Assembly (NCBI RefSeq): GCF_003129485.1
Contig: NZ_QFFG01000001.1
Location: 186,001-250,000 of the forward strand
DNA: 64,000 bases
Direction: 5' to 3'
DNA from: Polaribacter aquimarinus
GTDB lineage: Bacteria; Bacteroidota; Bacteroidia; Flavobacteriales; Flavobacteriaceae
Shown here piece after piece: positions 51,087 to 60,138 of this stretch. Numbering within the stretch: position 1 is the first letter of the stretch; each line of letters opens with the position of its first letter. The notes beneath the pieces were generated by a model. It saw only the letters and a program-made list of their open reading frames with translations, did not search any database and was not told where the DNA came from. A program made the translations under genes and the position numbers.

Positions 51087-52521
51087 ATTTGATACAAATA
51101 TTTTTAGGTTCTGTAAAAAAACGCAAGGCTTCAAAACCACCTTCACGTCCTACTCCACTTTCTTTTGTGCCACCAAAAGGAGTTCTTAAATCACGTAACA
51201 TCCAAGTATTTACCCAAACAATTCCGGTTTGCAATTGTTTTGAGAATTGCATAGTTCTATTTAGATTGTTTGTCCATAAAGTGGATGACAATCCGTATTT
51301 TACATCGTTTGCTAAAGTTAAGGCTTCTTTATCAGTTTTAAATGACATTAGTGTTACTACTGGTCCAAAAATTTCTTCTTGATTTAATCTACAATTATTA
51401 TCTTGAACTTCTATAATTGTGGGTTGTAAATAATACCCATTTTCACAGTTAAACACCTCAACTTTATTTCCTCCAAATAAAATTTTCCCACCTTCACTTT
51501 CTGCAATATCTATATAACTTTTTACTTTTTCTAAATGCTGTTTGGATACTAGAGCACCAATATCTGTAGTGTTTTCTGATGGATTTCCTACTTTAAGTTC
51601 TGATACTTTTTGAATGAAATCGGTTTTAAACTTTTCATAAATACTTTCTTCTACCAAAATACGACTTCCGCACAAACAAATTTGACCTTGGTTTGCAAAC
51701 GAAGAACGTACAGTAGTCGCTAACATTTTTTCATAATTGCAATCTGCAAAAATGATGTTGGGATTTTTACCTCCTAATTCTAAAGACAACTTTTTAAACA
51801 TTGGAGCTGCAACTTTGGCTATATGTGCGCCCGTTTTTGTACCTCCAGTAAATGAAATTGCTTTGATATTTGGGTGCTCAACAATAGCTTGTCCTGTTGT
51901 GGTTCCTAAACCGTGAACAATGTTCAAAACTCCTTTTGGTAAGCCAGCTATTGTACAAATTTCTCCCAACAAAAAGGCTGTCATTGGTGTGACTTCACTA
52001 GGTTTTGCAACTACACAATTCCCTGCTGCTATAGCTGGCGCAATTTTCCAAGTAAACAGATATAGAGGTAAATTCCAAGGAGAAATACAACCTACAACAC
52101 CTAAAGGTTGACGTAACGTAAAATTGACAGCATTTAAACCCACACTTTCGTGCGCTTCTGATGAAAACTGTGTAATTGCATTTGCAAAAAACTGAAAATT
52201 ACTTGCTGCTCTTGGAATGTCAACCGCTTTTGCTAAAGAAATCGGTTTTCCATTGTCTTTAGATTCTGCAGCTGCTAAAACATCTAATTTTTCTAAAATT
52301 AAAGATGCTATTTTTGATAATATTATAGCACGTTCTTCTAAAGTGGTATTGCTCCATTTTGGAAAAACATCTGCAGCAGCTTGATAGGCTTTTTCTACAT
52401 CTTCTTCGGATGAATTTGGAATTTGACCATAAATTTCTCCTATTGATGGATTGTAATTATCTAACCATTTGTCAAAGACAGGAGGCAAATATTGACCATT
52501 GATGTAGTTTTTTATATTCAC
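51079..52521 (-). CDS. 2-aminomuconate (2-hydroxymuconate) semialdehyde dehydrogenase
   Basis: 480 residues, GTG start. ALDH family: FTGGTKTGAHIAKVAAP, catalytic Glu in LSLELGGKNPNII, nucleophile Cys in FANQGQICLCGSRI, EEIFGPVVTLMSF. In this cluster it should oxidise 2-aminomuconate 6-semialdehyde to 2-aminomuconate with NAD+. Specificity is from context. Confidence 0.88.
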   Translation of the reverse strand: MNIKNYINGQYLPPVFDKWLDNYNPSIGEIYGQIPNSSEEDVEKAYQAAADVFPKWSNTTLEERAIILSKIASLILEKLDVLAAAESKDNGKPISLAKAVDIPRAASNFQFFANAITQFSSEAHESVGLNAVNFTLRQPLGVVGCISPWNLPLYLFTWKIAPAIAAGNCVVAKPSEVTPMTAFLLGEICTIAGLPKGVLNIVHGLGTTTGQAIVEHPNIKAISFTGGTKTGAHIAKVAAPMFKKLSLELGGKNPNIIFADCNYEKMLATTVRSSFANQGQICLCGSRILVEESIYEKFKTDFIQKVSELKVGNPSENTTDIGALVSKQHLEKVKSYIDIAESEGGKILFGGNKVEVFNCENGYYLQPTIIEVQDNNCRLNQEEIFGPVVTLMSFKTDKEALTLANDVKYGLSSTLWTNNLNRTMQFSKQLQTGIVWVNTWMLRDLRTPFGGTKESGVGREGGFEALRFFTEPKNICIKYE

Positions 52522-52534
52522 TCGTTTTAAAAAT

Positions 52535-53275
52535 TTATTTCATCTTTAATAAGACTTGATTTAAATTGCTCAACACTTTCTCACTAAAAAACAATCTAAT
52601 TTCTAAAGTTTTCTTTAATTGATGTAATCTATTAATAAATTCTAAATTTTTTGATAGATCCATAAAATTAATTGGTTCAAACAAATCTGAAGAAACCTTA
52701 TCAAACTCATTTATTTTGACATTCATTTTATAAGGAGATTTTCTAAAATATTTATTGATAAAATCTTTTTGAAAATCATCTATGTAATTATGCATTACTT
52801 CCTCTCTTGTTGAAACTTTTTTTAAGTCATCATCATAAAGGTTTACTATTTTTTTCAAAACATTCGTATTTGAAATTAATTGCGTTGTACTATTTTGCAT
52901 CATTTTGTATCCAAAATCAGAATTCTTAAAATATATTTTTCTAGTTGAATATGACAAAAATAATGTTACTTTTAAATCGTAATTTTTTGATTGTAATCTA
53001 TTTAATAAACTATCAATTCCTTTTTTATTAATTTCTAATCTTTTTCTTAAATCAATTAGTTCATTTTTATTATTTTCTAAATCTGAAATTATTTGACTAA
53101 TAAGAGTTTCTTCTTCTTTAACTTTTTTAATTTCTTCATTCCAATTATTAATCTGTAAAGCAATTAAAATACCTATAACAACTAATACAATTTCGCCAAT
53201 GGCGTACAACATATATTTATTGAAACGGTTTTCAACTAACAATTTTTGACGGATTTTTCGGAAGAATTTATTCAT
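52535..53275 (-). CDS. DUF6090 family protein, paralogue 3
   Basis: 246 residues. Family N-terminus NKFFRKIRQKLLVENRFNKYMLYAIGEIVLV then one membrane helix (VIGILIALQINNWNE) and a helical periplasmic part with heptad-like Leu/Ile. The first 50 residues are nearly identical among the three tandem copies; the rest diverges. Function unknown. It lies between ALDH and its sister gene (5-base gap). Confidence 0.8.
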   Translation of the reverse strand: MNKFFRKIRQKLLVENRFNKYMLYAIGEIVLVVIGILIALQINNWNEEIKKVKEEETLISQIISDLENNKNELIDLRKRLEINKKGIDSLLNRLQSKNYDLKVTLFLSYSTRKIYFKNSDFGYKMMQNSTTQLISNTNVLKKIVNLYDDDLKKVSTREEVMHNYIDDFQKDFINKYFRKSPYKMNVKINEFDKVSSDLFEPINFMDLSKNLEFINRLHQLKKTLEIRLFFSEKVLSNLNQVLLKMK

Positions 53276-53280
53276 AATTA

Positions 53281-54021
53281 TTATTCCATTTTCAATTCTT
53301 TATCTAATAGCTGCAACACCAAAGTACATTCTTCTATTATGTTTTGAAGCCTCCAAAATGCACTTTTATTATTTTCTCTAATATTGATTGCCATTTTAAC
53401 AATTTCTGGATCTGTAAAAAATGATTTTTTCAAATTGTTTTGTGTTGTAATTTTACCATCTAAATTTTTTGTCCCAATAATGCTTAAAATTTGAAAACGT
53501 CTGTCCACTTGTGTTATAGATTTATCAGTTTTTTCAAATCTACTTAACAATTGTTTAGTTCTCGGTAAACTAAAATCATATAAATCTGTTAAAGCAAAAC
53601 GCAAGGAATCGTTTGAAATTTTATCAAACCCAACTGATTTAATTGTTTCATAAGCTCCTTTATGATAAAGATATACAATACCTGTAGACATATCTCCGAT
53701 TGCTTTAGAAACGGAGTCTAAATTTGTTTTTTTTTGAATTATTAAATTTATTAAATTCTGTGCGCCATTACTTGCCGTTTTTGTTCTTTTAGAAAGCATA
53801 TTGAAATAAAAAGTGTCTTTAATTATCTCTTTTCTTACTTCTTTTAGCATTTTAATTTCAAAAACTCTGTCTTTTTTAACTTCGTTATTATTATTAATTT
53901 GTAAAGCAATTAAAATTCCAATAACAACCAAAACAATTTCACCAATAGCATATTTAAAATATTTGGAAGTTTTGTTTTCCATAAGTAGGTTTTGACGGAT
54001 TTTTCTAAAGAATTTAATCAT
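53281..54021 (-). CDS. DUF6090 family protein, paralogue 2
   Basis: 246 residues, same layout: IKFFRKIRQNLLMENKTSKYFKYAIGEIVLV, membrane helix, QINNNNE in place of QINNWNE. Helical outer part differs (VYLYHKGAYETIKSVGFDKIS). Its ATG overlaps the stop of paralogue 1 by one base. Function unknown. Confidence 0.8.
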   Translation of the reverse strand: MIKFFRKIRQNLLMENKTSKYFKYAIGEIVLVVIGILIALQINNNNEVKKDRVFEIKMLKEVRKEIIKDTFYFNMLSKRTKTASNGAQNLINLIIQKKTNLDSVSKAIGDMSTGIVYLYHKGAYETIKSVGFDKISNDSLRFALTDLYDFSLPRTKQLLSRFEKTDKSITQVDRRFQILSIIGTKNLDGKITTQNNLKKSFFTDPEIVKMAINIRENNKSAFWRLQNIIEECTLVLQLLDKELKME

Positions 54022-55082
54022 TAATCTAGTTTTATGGCTTCAATTGTATTTCCAGAATTATGAATATCATAGGCTTTAAAGCCTGTTACTTTATTTTTAG
54101 TATCTCTTAAAAATTTAATTGGGTAGATATTGGCAAATACAAAGCCTAAAGAATCTTTACCATATTCTCTCAAAATATAGCCTTCAAAATATAGCTCACG
54201 TTGTTTTGGAGTTGACCAAAATAAAACACCATATTTTTTTTCAATAAACTTTGAAACACTATCTTTTTTAATAAAATAATTACCAATAAAATCTTCTATA
54301 TTGTTATTAGAATATTCTAACCCAAAGCTTTTAATAACTTTAGGTAATTCAGATGTGTCATTTGTAATTTTTCTAATCATCAAATAACATAGCAAAGATT
54401 GATTTTTAACACCTGAAACTTGATTATGATAACGGTTAAAAAATGCTCTGTATTTTACTAAGTTTTTTCTATGTTTCTTAGAAGAATAAAAATAAGTAAA
54501 CACTTCTTCAGGACTTTCTTCATTGGCTTTAAAATTTTCCATCCAGTCATAATTATTATGAAGGTAAATTCTATAGTCTTGCACAAGGTTGTTAGAAACT
54601 GTTTGGTTTTTATTTAAAAAATCTGAGCGTTCATTATATAATCTACTTAACTTACTTAATATAGCATCATATTTTGAAGAAACAATATCTATTTGTTCAT
54701 TTAATCGATTAAAGCCTTGTCTATTCTGTACAAATCTAGTGGTAGCTAAACCTATAATTTTAAAATATGAAAAGTTATCTCTATAATATTGTTCTGGTTT
54801 AGTAGCCTTAAAAAAATGTGTTAACATTTTGTCTTGCTTTTCCCATCCATCAGAAAAGTATTGTGCTTCTTGTATATCGTTAAGTAAATCTTTTTGAACT
54901 TGCTTTAATATCTTAATTACTTTCTGCTCATTATTCTGTTCTTCATTCCAATTATTAATCTGCAATGCAATTAAAATACCAATAACCACCAGAATAATTT
55001 CACCAACTGCATAGAATAGATATTTGTTGAAACTTTTTTCAACTAATAGTTTTTGACGGATTTTTCGGAAGAATTTTATCAC
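54021..55082 (-). CDS. DUF6090 family protein, paralogue 1 (long)
   Basis: 353 residues, GTG start. Same IKFFRKIRQKLLVEKSFNKYLFYAVGE N-terminus and membrane helix ending QINNWNEEQNN. The extracytoplasmic part is about 105 residues longer than in the sister genes and ends with a beta-rich tail (GFVFANIYPIKFLRDTKNKVTGFKAYDIHN). First of the three in transcription order. Function unknown. Confidence 0.8.
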   Translation of the reverse strand: MIKFFRKIRQKLLVEKSFNKYLFYAVGEIILVVIGILIALQINNWNEEQNNEQKVIKILKQVQKDLLNDIQEAQYFSDGWEKQDKMLTHFFKATKPEQYYRDNFSYFKIIGLATTRFVQNRQGFNRLNEQIDIVSSKYDAILSKLSRLYNERSDFLNKNQTVSNNLVQDYRIYLHNNYDWMENFKANEESPEEVFTYFYSSKKHRKNLVKYRAFFNRYHNQVSGVKNQSLLCYLMIRKITNDTSELPKVIKSFGLEYSNNNIEDFIGNYFIKKDSVSKFIEKKYGVLFWSTPKQRELYFEGYILREYGKDSLGFVFANIYPIKFLRDTKNKVTGFKAYDIHNSGNTIEAIKLD

Positions 55083-55191
55083 AGCTAGTTTGGTTGCTAA
55101 TTATAAGTAGTCAAGATACAAAAAATGTTAAAAACATTAATTGTTTACAAGCTACACCAATCCAAAAACATACTGTATAGTTTTAAAAGAA

Positions 55192-55596
55192 TTATTGCTC
55201 TTTAAAAGCAGTAACTTTAATCTCTACTACCAAATCTGGATGTGGCAATTGATGTACAGCAACAGTAGTTCTAGTGGGGCCTGTTTCTTTTTCGAAAAAC
55301 TCTGCATAAGCTCTGTTGTAGTCTGCAAAATCATTCATATTTACTAAAAAAGAAGAAACATCAACCACATCTTTTAAACTTGCTCCAACTGTATTTAAGT
55401 TCTTGTCAATATTTTGTAAAACTTCTTTAGTTTGTAGATAAGCATCTAATTTTTTTGTACCCATTTCATCAATAATATCAACTCCAGCAATGGTATTATC
55501 TGCTCTTCTAGAACTGGTTCCTGACACAAATATAAAATCGCCCACAACTTTTACGTGTGGATATGCGCCTCTTGGTGTTACTTTTTTTTCTGACAT
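55192..55596 (-). CDS. RidA family deaminase, probably 2-aminomuconate deaminase
   Basis: 134 residues. YjgF/RidA fold: [23 protein letters not shown]-terminal [23 protein letters not shown] with the key Arg and Glu. In kynurenine clusters this member hydrolyses the enamine of 2-aminomuconate. One base separates it from the DUF1697 gene. Confidence 0.85.
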   Translation of the reverse strand: MSEKKVTPRGAYPHVKVVGDFIFVSGTSSRRADNTIAGVDIIDEMGTKKLDAYLQTKEVLQNIDKNLNTVGASLKDVVDVSSFLVNMNDFADYNRAYAEFFEKETGPTRTTVAVHQLPHPDLVVEIKVTAFKEQ

Positions 55597-55597
55597 A

Positions 55598-56119
55598 TTA
55601 TGTTTTTGCTAATTCTAACAACTTTAAAGTTGTCCTTAAATTTCTAGTAGTTGCTGTTACTTTTAACTTTTTTTCAAAAAGATTATTAGATAATTTGGTT
55701 TTTGCAAAGGTTGATGGGCAATAGAGATAAACCAAATCATCAACTATTTTATATGCGTCATCTCCAACATTCTTTATTGCTATTTTAGTATTCGTTGGTA
55801 TATTATCTAAAAAAGTGAATGCTACTATTTTCTCATTTTCTATTGAAAAAGGATAATTTTCAATCGCTTTTTTCCATTCAGGAATTGTTTTAGCAATTAC
55901 TGGAACAGTATATCCAAATCTATTTAAAATTTCTTGACTTATTTTCTTACAAATTACTGATTTACTTTTATCAGCATCTAAAATGATATTCCCACTCTGA
56001 ATATAAGTTTGTACATTTTGAAAACCCAAATCATTTAATAAACTACGTAAATCTGCCATTGGTAATTTGTTTTTACCTGACACATTAATTCCACGTAATA
56101 AAACAATATATTTCTTCAT
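55598..56119 (-). CDS. DUF1697 family protein
   Basis: 173 residues with [28 protein letters not shown] and [14 protein letters not shown], the DUF1697 hallmark; two ferredoxin-like halves. Function unknown; no catalytic motif seen. Its ATG directly follows the kmo stop, so it is made with the kynurenine enzymes, although nothing links it biochemically. Confidence 0.88.
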   Translation of the reverse strand: MKKYIVLLRGINVSGKNKLPMADLRSLLNDLGFQNVQTYIQSGNIILDADKSKSVICKKISQEILNRFGYTVPVIAKTIPEWKKAIENYPFSIENEKIVAFTFLDNIPTNTKIAIKNVGDDAYKIVDDLVYLYCPSTFAKTKLSNNLFEKKLKVTATTRNLRTTLKLLELAKT

Positions 56120-57529
56120 TTACAATCCCGCAATTTTATCTTCCTTTAAAATCTTTTCTGTTTCTTCTTTTACTTTATTTAGAACAATTTCTAGCTCTTT
56201 TTTACTCATTTCTAAGGATGTAGAAATGTTTTTATCTGCAATTAAATTCAACAATGCTTTATCTTGAGCTCTACCTCTTTTCATAGCTTCATTATAACCT
56301 ATTTCTTCATTAAAAGTGACTAAAGAATATTTTGAAAAATACTGATTTGAAAAATGCTTTTCTAAATCCATTTCAATTTTTCTTTTCTCCTTAAACAAAG
56401 GATTTGCAACGTGGTCGCGCATTTCGTAAAAATTATCAATTGCCAAATCTGCGATGGCATCTGTGTCTTTTTTTCTTACTTTTTCATAAGCTTTAAAAAC
56501 AGCATCCCAATTTTCTAAATTTTGATTTAAAATCGCATCAAAAACTACTACATCTTCAAAAGAAGCATTCATTCCTTGTCCGTAAAAAGGCACAATTGCA
56601 TGCGCAGCATCGCCCATTAACAAGGTTTTCTTTTGATAAGACCAAGGACTGCATTTTACAGTACCCAAAGGTCCTGTTGGATTGTTGGCGAACTCCTCTT
56701 TTATATTAGGAATCAGAGTTAAAGCATCTGGGAATTCTTTTTCAAAAAAAGCAGTTATCTTTTTAGTTGAAGTTAAATTATTGAAATTATACTCACCTTC
56801 ATCATAACTTAAAAAAAGTGTCACAGTAAAACTTCCATCCATATTTGGTAAAGCGATTAGCATAAAATCTCCACGTGGCCAAATATGTAAATGACCTTTA
56901 CTTATTTGATGATTTCCTGAATCATCAGCTGGAATCTCCAGTTCTTTATATCCGTGATTTAGATAATTTTGAGAATAACTAAATAAGAACTTCCTTTCAG
57001 AAATATAACTTTTACGTAAAGATGAACCTGCTCCATCTGTTCCGAAAATGACATCTCCTTTTACTTTAAATTTCTCACCTGTTTCATAACTTTTAAAATG
57101 AGCTACTTTGTTTTCGATGTCAACCTTTTTGCATCCGCTATTAAAATGAATGTTCACATTTTCATGCTTTTCAGCTTCATCTAATAAAATAGCATTTAAA
57201 TCTCCTCTTGAAATGGAATTGATATATTCTCCTTCTCTACCTGAATAATTGGAAGCAAACGTATTTCCTGCTTTATCGTGCATTAATCGACCATACATTG
57301 GTATACAAATTTCTTTGGCTTTTTCTTCCATTCCACACAAACGTAACGCTTTTAAACCTCTGTCTGATAAAGCTAAATTGATAGATCTTCCAGCTGAAAT
57401 ATCAACTTTTCGTAAATCTGGTCTACTTTCGTATACTTCAACTTTATAGCCTCTTTGTGCAAGTCTTAAAGCTAATAACGAACCACATAATCCTGCTCCA
57501 ATAATTACTATGTTATCTTTTTTGTTCAT
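56120..57529 (-). CDS. kmo: kynurenine 3-monooxygenase
   Basis: 469 residues. FAD motif IVIIGAGLCGSLLALRLAQRG, FGTDGAGSSLR (second FAD motif), MGDAAHAIVPFYGQGMNASFEDV and the C-terminal helical region, which lacks an obvious membrane anchor. Hydroxylates kynurenine with NADPH and O2. Start directly follows the kynU stop (57529/57530). Confidence 0.95.
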   Translation of the reverse strand: MNKKDNIVIIGAGLCGSLLALRLAQRGYKVEVYESRPDLRKVDISAGRSINLALSDRGLKALRLCGMEEKAKEICIPMYGRLMHDKAGNTFASNYSGREGEYINSISRGDLNAILLDEAEKHENVNIHFNSGCKKVDIENKVAHFKSYETGEKFKVKGDVIFGTDGAGSSLRKSYISERKFLFSYSQNYLNHGYKELEIPADDSGNHQISKGHLHIWPRGDFMLIALPNMDGSFTVTLFLSYDEGEYNFNNLTSTKKITAFFEKEFPDALTLIPNIKEEFANNPTGPLGTVKCSPWSYQKKTLLMGDAAHAIVPFYGQGMNASFEDVVVFDAILNQNLENWDAVFKAYEKVRKKDTDAIADLAIDNFYEMRDHVANPLFKEKRKIEMDLEKHFSNQYFSKYSLVTFNEEIGYNEAMKRGRAQDKALLNLIADKNISTSLEMSKKELEIVLNKVKEETEKILKEDKIAGL

Positions 57530-58789
57530 TTATAACAATCCTTTTAAAATTTCAACCATTCTATAAACATCTTCAAATGAATTATACATCGGCACAGGCG
57601 CACAACGTATTACATCTGGCTCTCTCCAATCTGTTATAATATTATTTTGGGTTAGTTTTTTATGTAAACTTTTGTTGGCATTTTTTACTTGAATTGATAA
57701 TTGGCAGCCTCTTTCTTTTGGATTTTTTGGAGTGATGATTTTGATATCATCAGAATTAATTTCGTTGATTAAAAACTCAAAATAACCCGTTAGTTTCTCT
57801 GATTTTTCTCTTAATGCATCCATACCAACTTCATCAAACAAATCTAAAGATGCTTTAATTGCTGCCATTGATAATATTGGCGGATTAGACAGTTGCCAAC
57901 CTTCTGCACCTTGCATCACATCAAAAGGTTGTCTCATATTAAAACGAGTTGCTTTGTTATGATTCCACCAACCTGCAAAACGAGGCAATTCTTTATTCTT
58001 TGAATGTTTTTCGTGCACAAATAATCCTGCTAAACTTCCCGGTCCTGAATTTAAATATTTATAAGTACACCAAGCTGCAAAATCAACTCCAGAATCGTGT
58101 AAATTGGGTTGAATGTTTCCAGCTCCGTGTGCTAAATCAATTCCGACTATACAATCCTGTGAATGCCCGATTTCTGCAATTTTTTTTAAATCTAAAAACT
58201 GACCTGTATAATAATTTACACCTCCAATTAGCAACAATGCAATTTCATCTCCTTGTTTTGCAACGATGGTTTCTAAATCTTTTATATTCAGTAATTCTTT
58301 TCCTTTTCTAGGTTTCCATTCAATTAAATCATCTTCAGAAAAACCGTGAAATTTTAATTGAGATTGCACTGCATATCTATCAGAAGGAAACGCATCCGAT
58401 TCTATAACGATTTTATATTTGGTTTTGGTGGGTCTGTAAAAACTGACCATTAACAAATGCAAATTTGTGGTAAGCGTATTCATAACCACAACTTCAATTG
58501 GTTTTGCTCCTACAATTTTTGCCATTTTATCTGTTAAATACTCGTGGTAATTTACCCAAGGATTTTTCGCTTCAAAATGACCTTCTACTCCAAAATTTGC
58601 CCAATCTTCTAATTCTTGGTTGATATAATTTTTTGTTGATTTTGGTTGTAAACCCAAAGAATTTCCTGTAAAATATAACCAATCGTTTCCCTCTTTATCC
58701 TTCGGAATAAGAAATCTATTTCGTAAATAAGAAAGTTTATCAGCTGCGTCTAACTGTTTGGCGTAAGCCAACGAATTTTGATATTGCAT
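57530..58789 (-). CDS. kynU: kynureninase
   Basis: 419 residues. PLP aspartate-aminotransferase fold: FTGNSLGLQPKS, IGVDLAHGAGNIQPNLH-type GIDLAHGAGNI, PLP Lys in WCTYKYLNSGPGSLAG, and RFAGWWNHN. Cleaves 3-hydroxykynurenine to 3-hydroxyanthranilate and alanine. First gene of the cluster with its own -7 element. Confidence 0.96.
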   Translation of the reverse strand: MQYQNSLAYAKQLDAADKLSYLRNRFLIPKDKEGNDWLYFTGNSLGLQPKSTKNYINQELEDWANFGVEGHFEAKNPWVNYHEYLTDKMAKIVGAKPIEVVVMNTLTTNLHLLMVSFYRPTKTKYKIVIESDAFPSDRYAVQSQLKFHGFSEDDLIEWKPRKGKELLNIKDLETIVAKQGDEIALLLIGGVNYYTGQFLDLKKIAEIGHSQDCIVGIDLAHGAGNIQPNLHDSGVDFAAWCTYKYLNSGPGSLAGLFVHEKHSKNKELPRFAGWWNHNKATRFNMRQPFDVMQGAEGWQLSNPPILSMAAIKASLDLFDEVGMDALREKSEKLTGYFEFLINEINSDDIKIITPKNPKERGCQLSIQVKNANKSLHKKLTQNNIITDWREPDVIRCAPVPMYNSFEDVYRMVEILKGLL

Positions 58790-58811
58790 TAATTAAAAAA
58801 ATGATTGTTCT

Positions 58812-58819
58812 CAAATATA
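58812..58819 (-). promoter_or_regulatory. -7 promoter element (TATATTTG) of the kynU operon
   Basis: Perfect TAnnTTTG on the minus strand, 22 bases before the kynU ATG; a TTG lies only 14 bases upstream, shorter than the usual gap. Confidence 0.55.
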
Positions 58820-58887
58820 AAACAATCCTAATTCAATTCCACTTTTTGAGTTTCGATTTTTTGTACATTCGCTTAAAATCACTTTCA

Positions 58888-60069
58888 ATGAAATTGTTAA
58901 TACCTTTTTTATTTTTTTTTCTAATTGCACTTGTTTCTTGCAAAGACAATTCTAAAACTATTGAAGAACTTCAGAAAATTAGTTCGAATCTTAAAAAAAA
59001 ATATGCGCCTGATAAGCGTGTTGCTCTTTTTGATATTCAATTTCAGAATAAAAATGATGAAATTATCTTAACAGGTGAAACCACCTCTAAAAAAGCGTTC
59101 TTTATTTTAATTGACAGTTTAGAACATAAAGAAATTCTTTTTGATAGCAAAGTTCGTGTTTTACCAGATTCTGCTGTAAAAGATTTAAAATATGCGATTG
59201 CAAGAAATTCTGTAATTAATATTAGAAGTAAACCCAAACATTCTGCTGAGTTAGGCACACAAGGTTTATTAGGAATGCCATTAAAAGTATTAGACAAAAA
59301 AGGAGATTTCTATAGAATTCAAACACCTGACAATTATATTTCTTGGGTTGATAAAGGTGGAATTACAAGAATGAACAAAGCGGATTTTGAAAACTGGAAC
59401 AATCACAAAAAAGTAATTTATACTAATACATATGGGTATGTTTATGCTGATAAAACTGAAAATTCTGCAATTATTTCTGACATTACTTCAGGAGGAATTT
59501 TAAAATACATCTCTATGGATGCTCAATTTTATGAAGTTATTTATCCTGATAAAAGAAAAGGCTTTTTAAAAAGAGAAGAAGCTTTGATGTATGAATCTTG
59601 GTTACACAAACTAAACCCATCAGAAGAAAAAATAGAAAGCATTGCAAAATCTATGGATGGTTTTCCGTATTTATGGGGAGGAACCTCTAGCAAAGGAATG
59701 GATTGTAGTGGTTTTACAAAAATGGTATATTTAATGAATGGTTTTATCATTCCTAGAGATGCATCACAACAAATTAATGCAGGTAAAACAGTAGATAAAA
59801 ACCTTGATTTTTCTGATTTACAAAAAGGTGATTTATTATTTTTTGGGGCTAAAGCAACTGAGACTAAAAAACAAAGGGTTGTGCATGTTGGTATTTGGTT
59901 AGGTAATGGTAAGCAAGAATTTATTCATGCTTCAGGAAATGTGCATATTTCTTCTATGGATGAAAATCATTCTTTATATGATGAGTTTAACAAAAACAGA
60001 TATTTAGGTAGCAGACGTTATTTGGGAGTTAAAGATAAAATGATTATTGACTTGAAGAAAAATCAATAA
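58888..60069 (+). CDS. NlpC/P60 family lipoprotein hydrolase with SH3 domains
   Basis: 393 residues from the ATG at 58888, which starts the lipoprotein signal (LIPFLFFFLIALVSC, Cys17); the open frame begins upstream but in non-signal sequence. Two SH3-like domains (IARNSVINIRSKPKHSAELG; VIYTNTYGYVYADK) precede an NlpC/P60 domain with Cys in GMDCSGFTKMVY, His in VVHVGIWLGNG and FIHASGNVH. It probably cuts gamma-D-Glu-diaminopimelate bonds in cell-wall stem peptides. Confidence 0.92.
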   Translation: MKLLIPFLFFFLIALVSCKDNSKTIEELQKISSNLKKKYAPDKRVALFDIQFQNKNDEIILTGETTSKKAFFILIDSLEHKEILFDSKVRVLPDSAVKDLKYAIARNSVINIRSKPKHSAELGTQGLLGMPLKVLDKKGDFYRIQTPDNYISWVDKGGITRMNKADFENWNNHKKVIYTNTYGYVYADKTENSAIISDITSGGILKYISMDAQFYEVIYPDKRKGFLKREEALMYESWLHKLNPSEEKIESIAKSMDGFPYLWGGTSSKGMDCSGFTKMVYLMNGFIIPRDASQQINAGKTVDKNLDFSDLQKGDLLFFGAKATETKKQRVVHVGIWLGNGKQEFIHASGNVHISSMDENHSLYDEFNKNRYLGSRRYLGVKDKMIIDLKKNQ

Positions 60070-60079
60070 ATTTTATTAA

Positions 60080-60119
60080 AAAAAAGAACCAAGATTTTAA
60101 AATCTTGGTTCTTTTTTTT
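60080..60119. terminator. bidirectional terminator
   Basis: Perfect palindrome AAAGAACCAAGAT through ATCTTGGTTCTTT with A- and T-runs outside, between the convergent NlpC/P60 and serA genes. Confidence 0.9.
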
Positions 60120-60138
60120 AACGTTTATATTCTTAGAG

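Noticed and set aside
57949..58311. 120-codon frame on the plus strand in kynU
   Set aside because: Antisense to a conserved enzyme, Leu/Gln-rich, no family resemblance.
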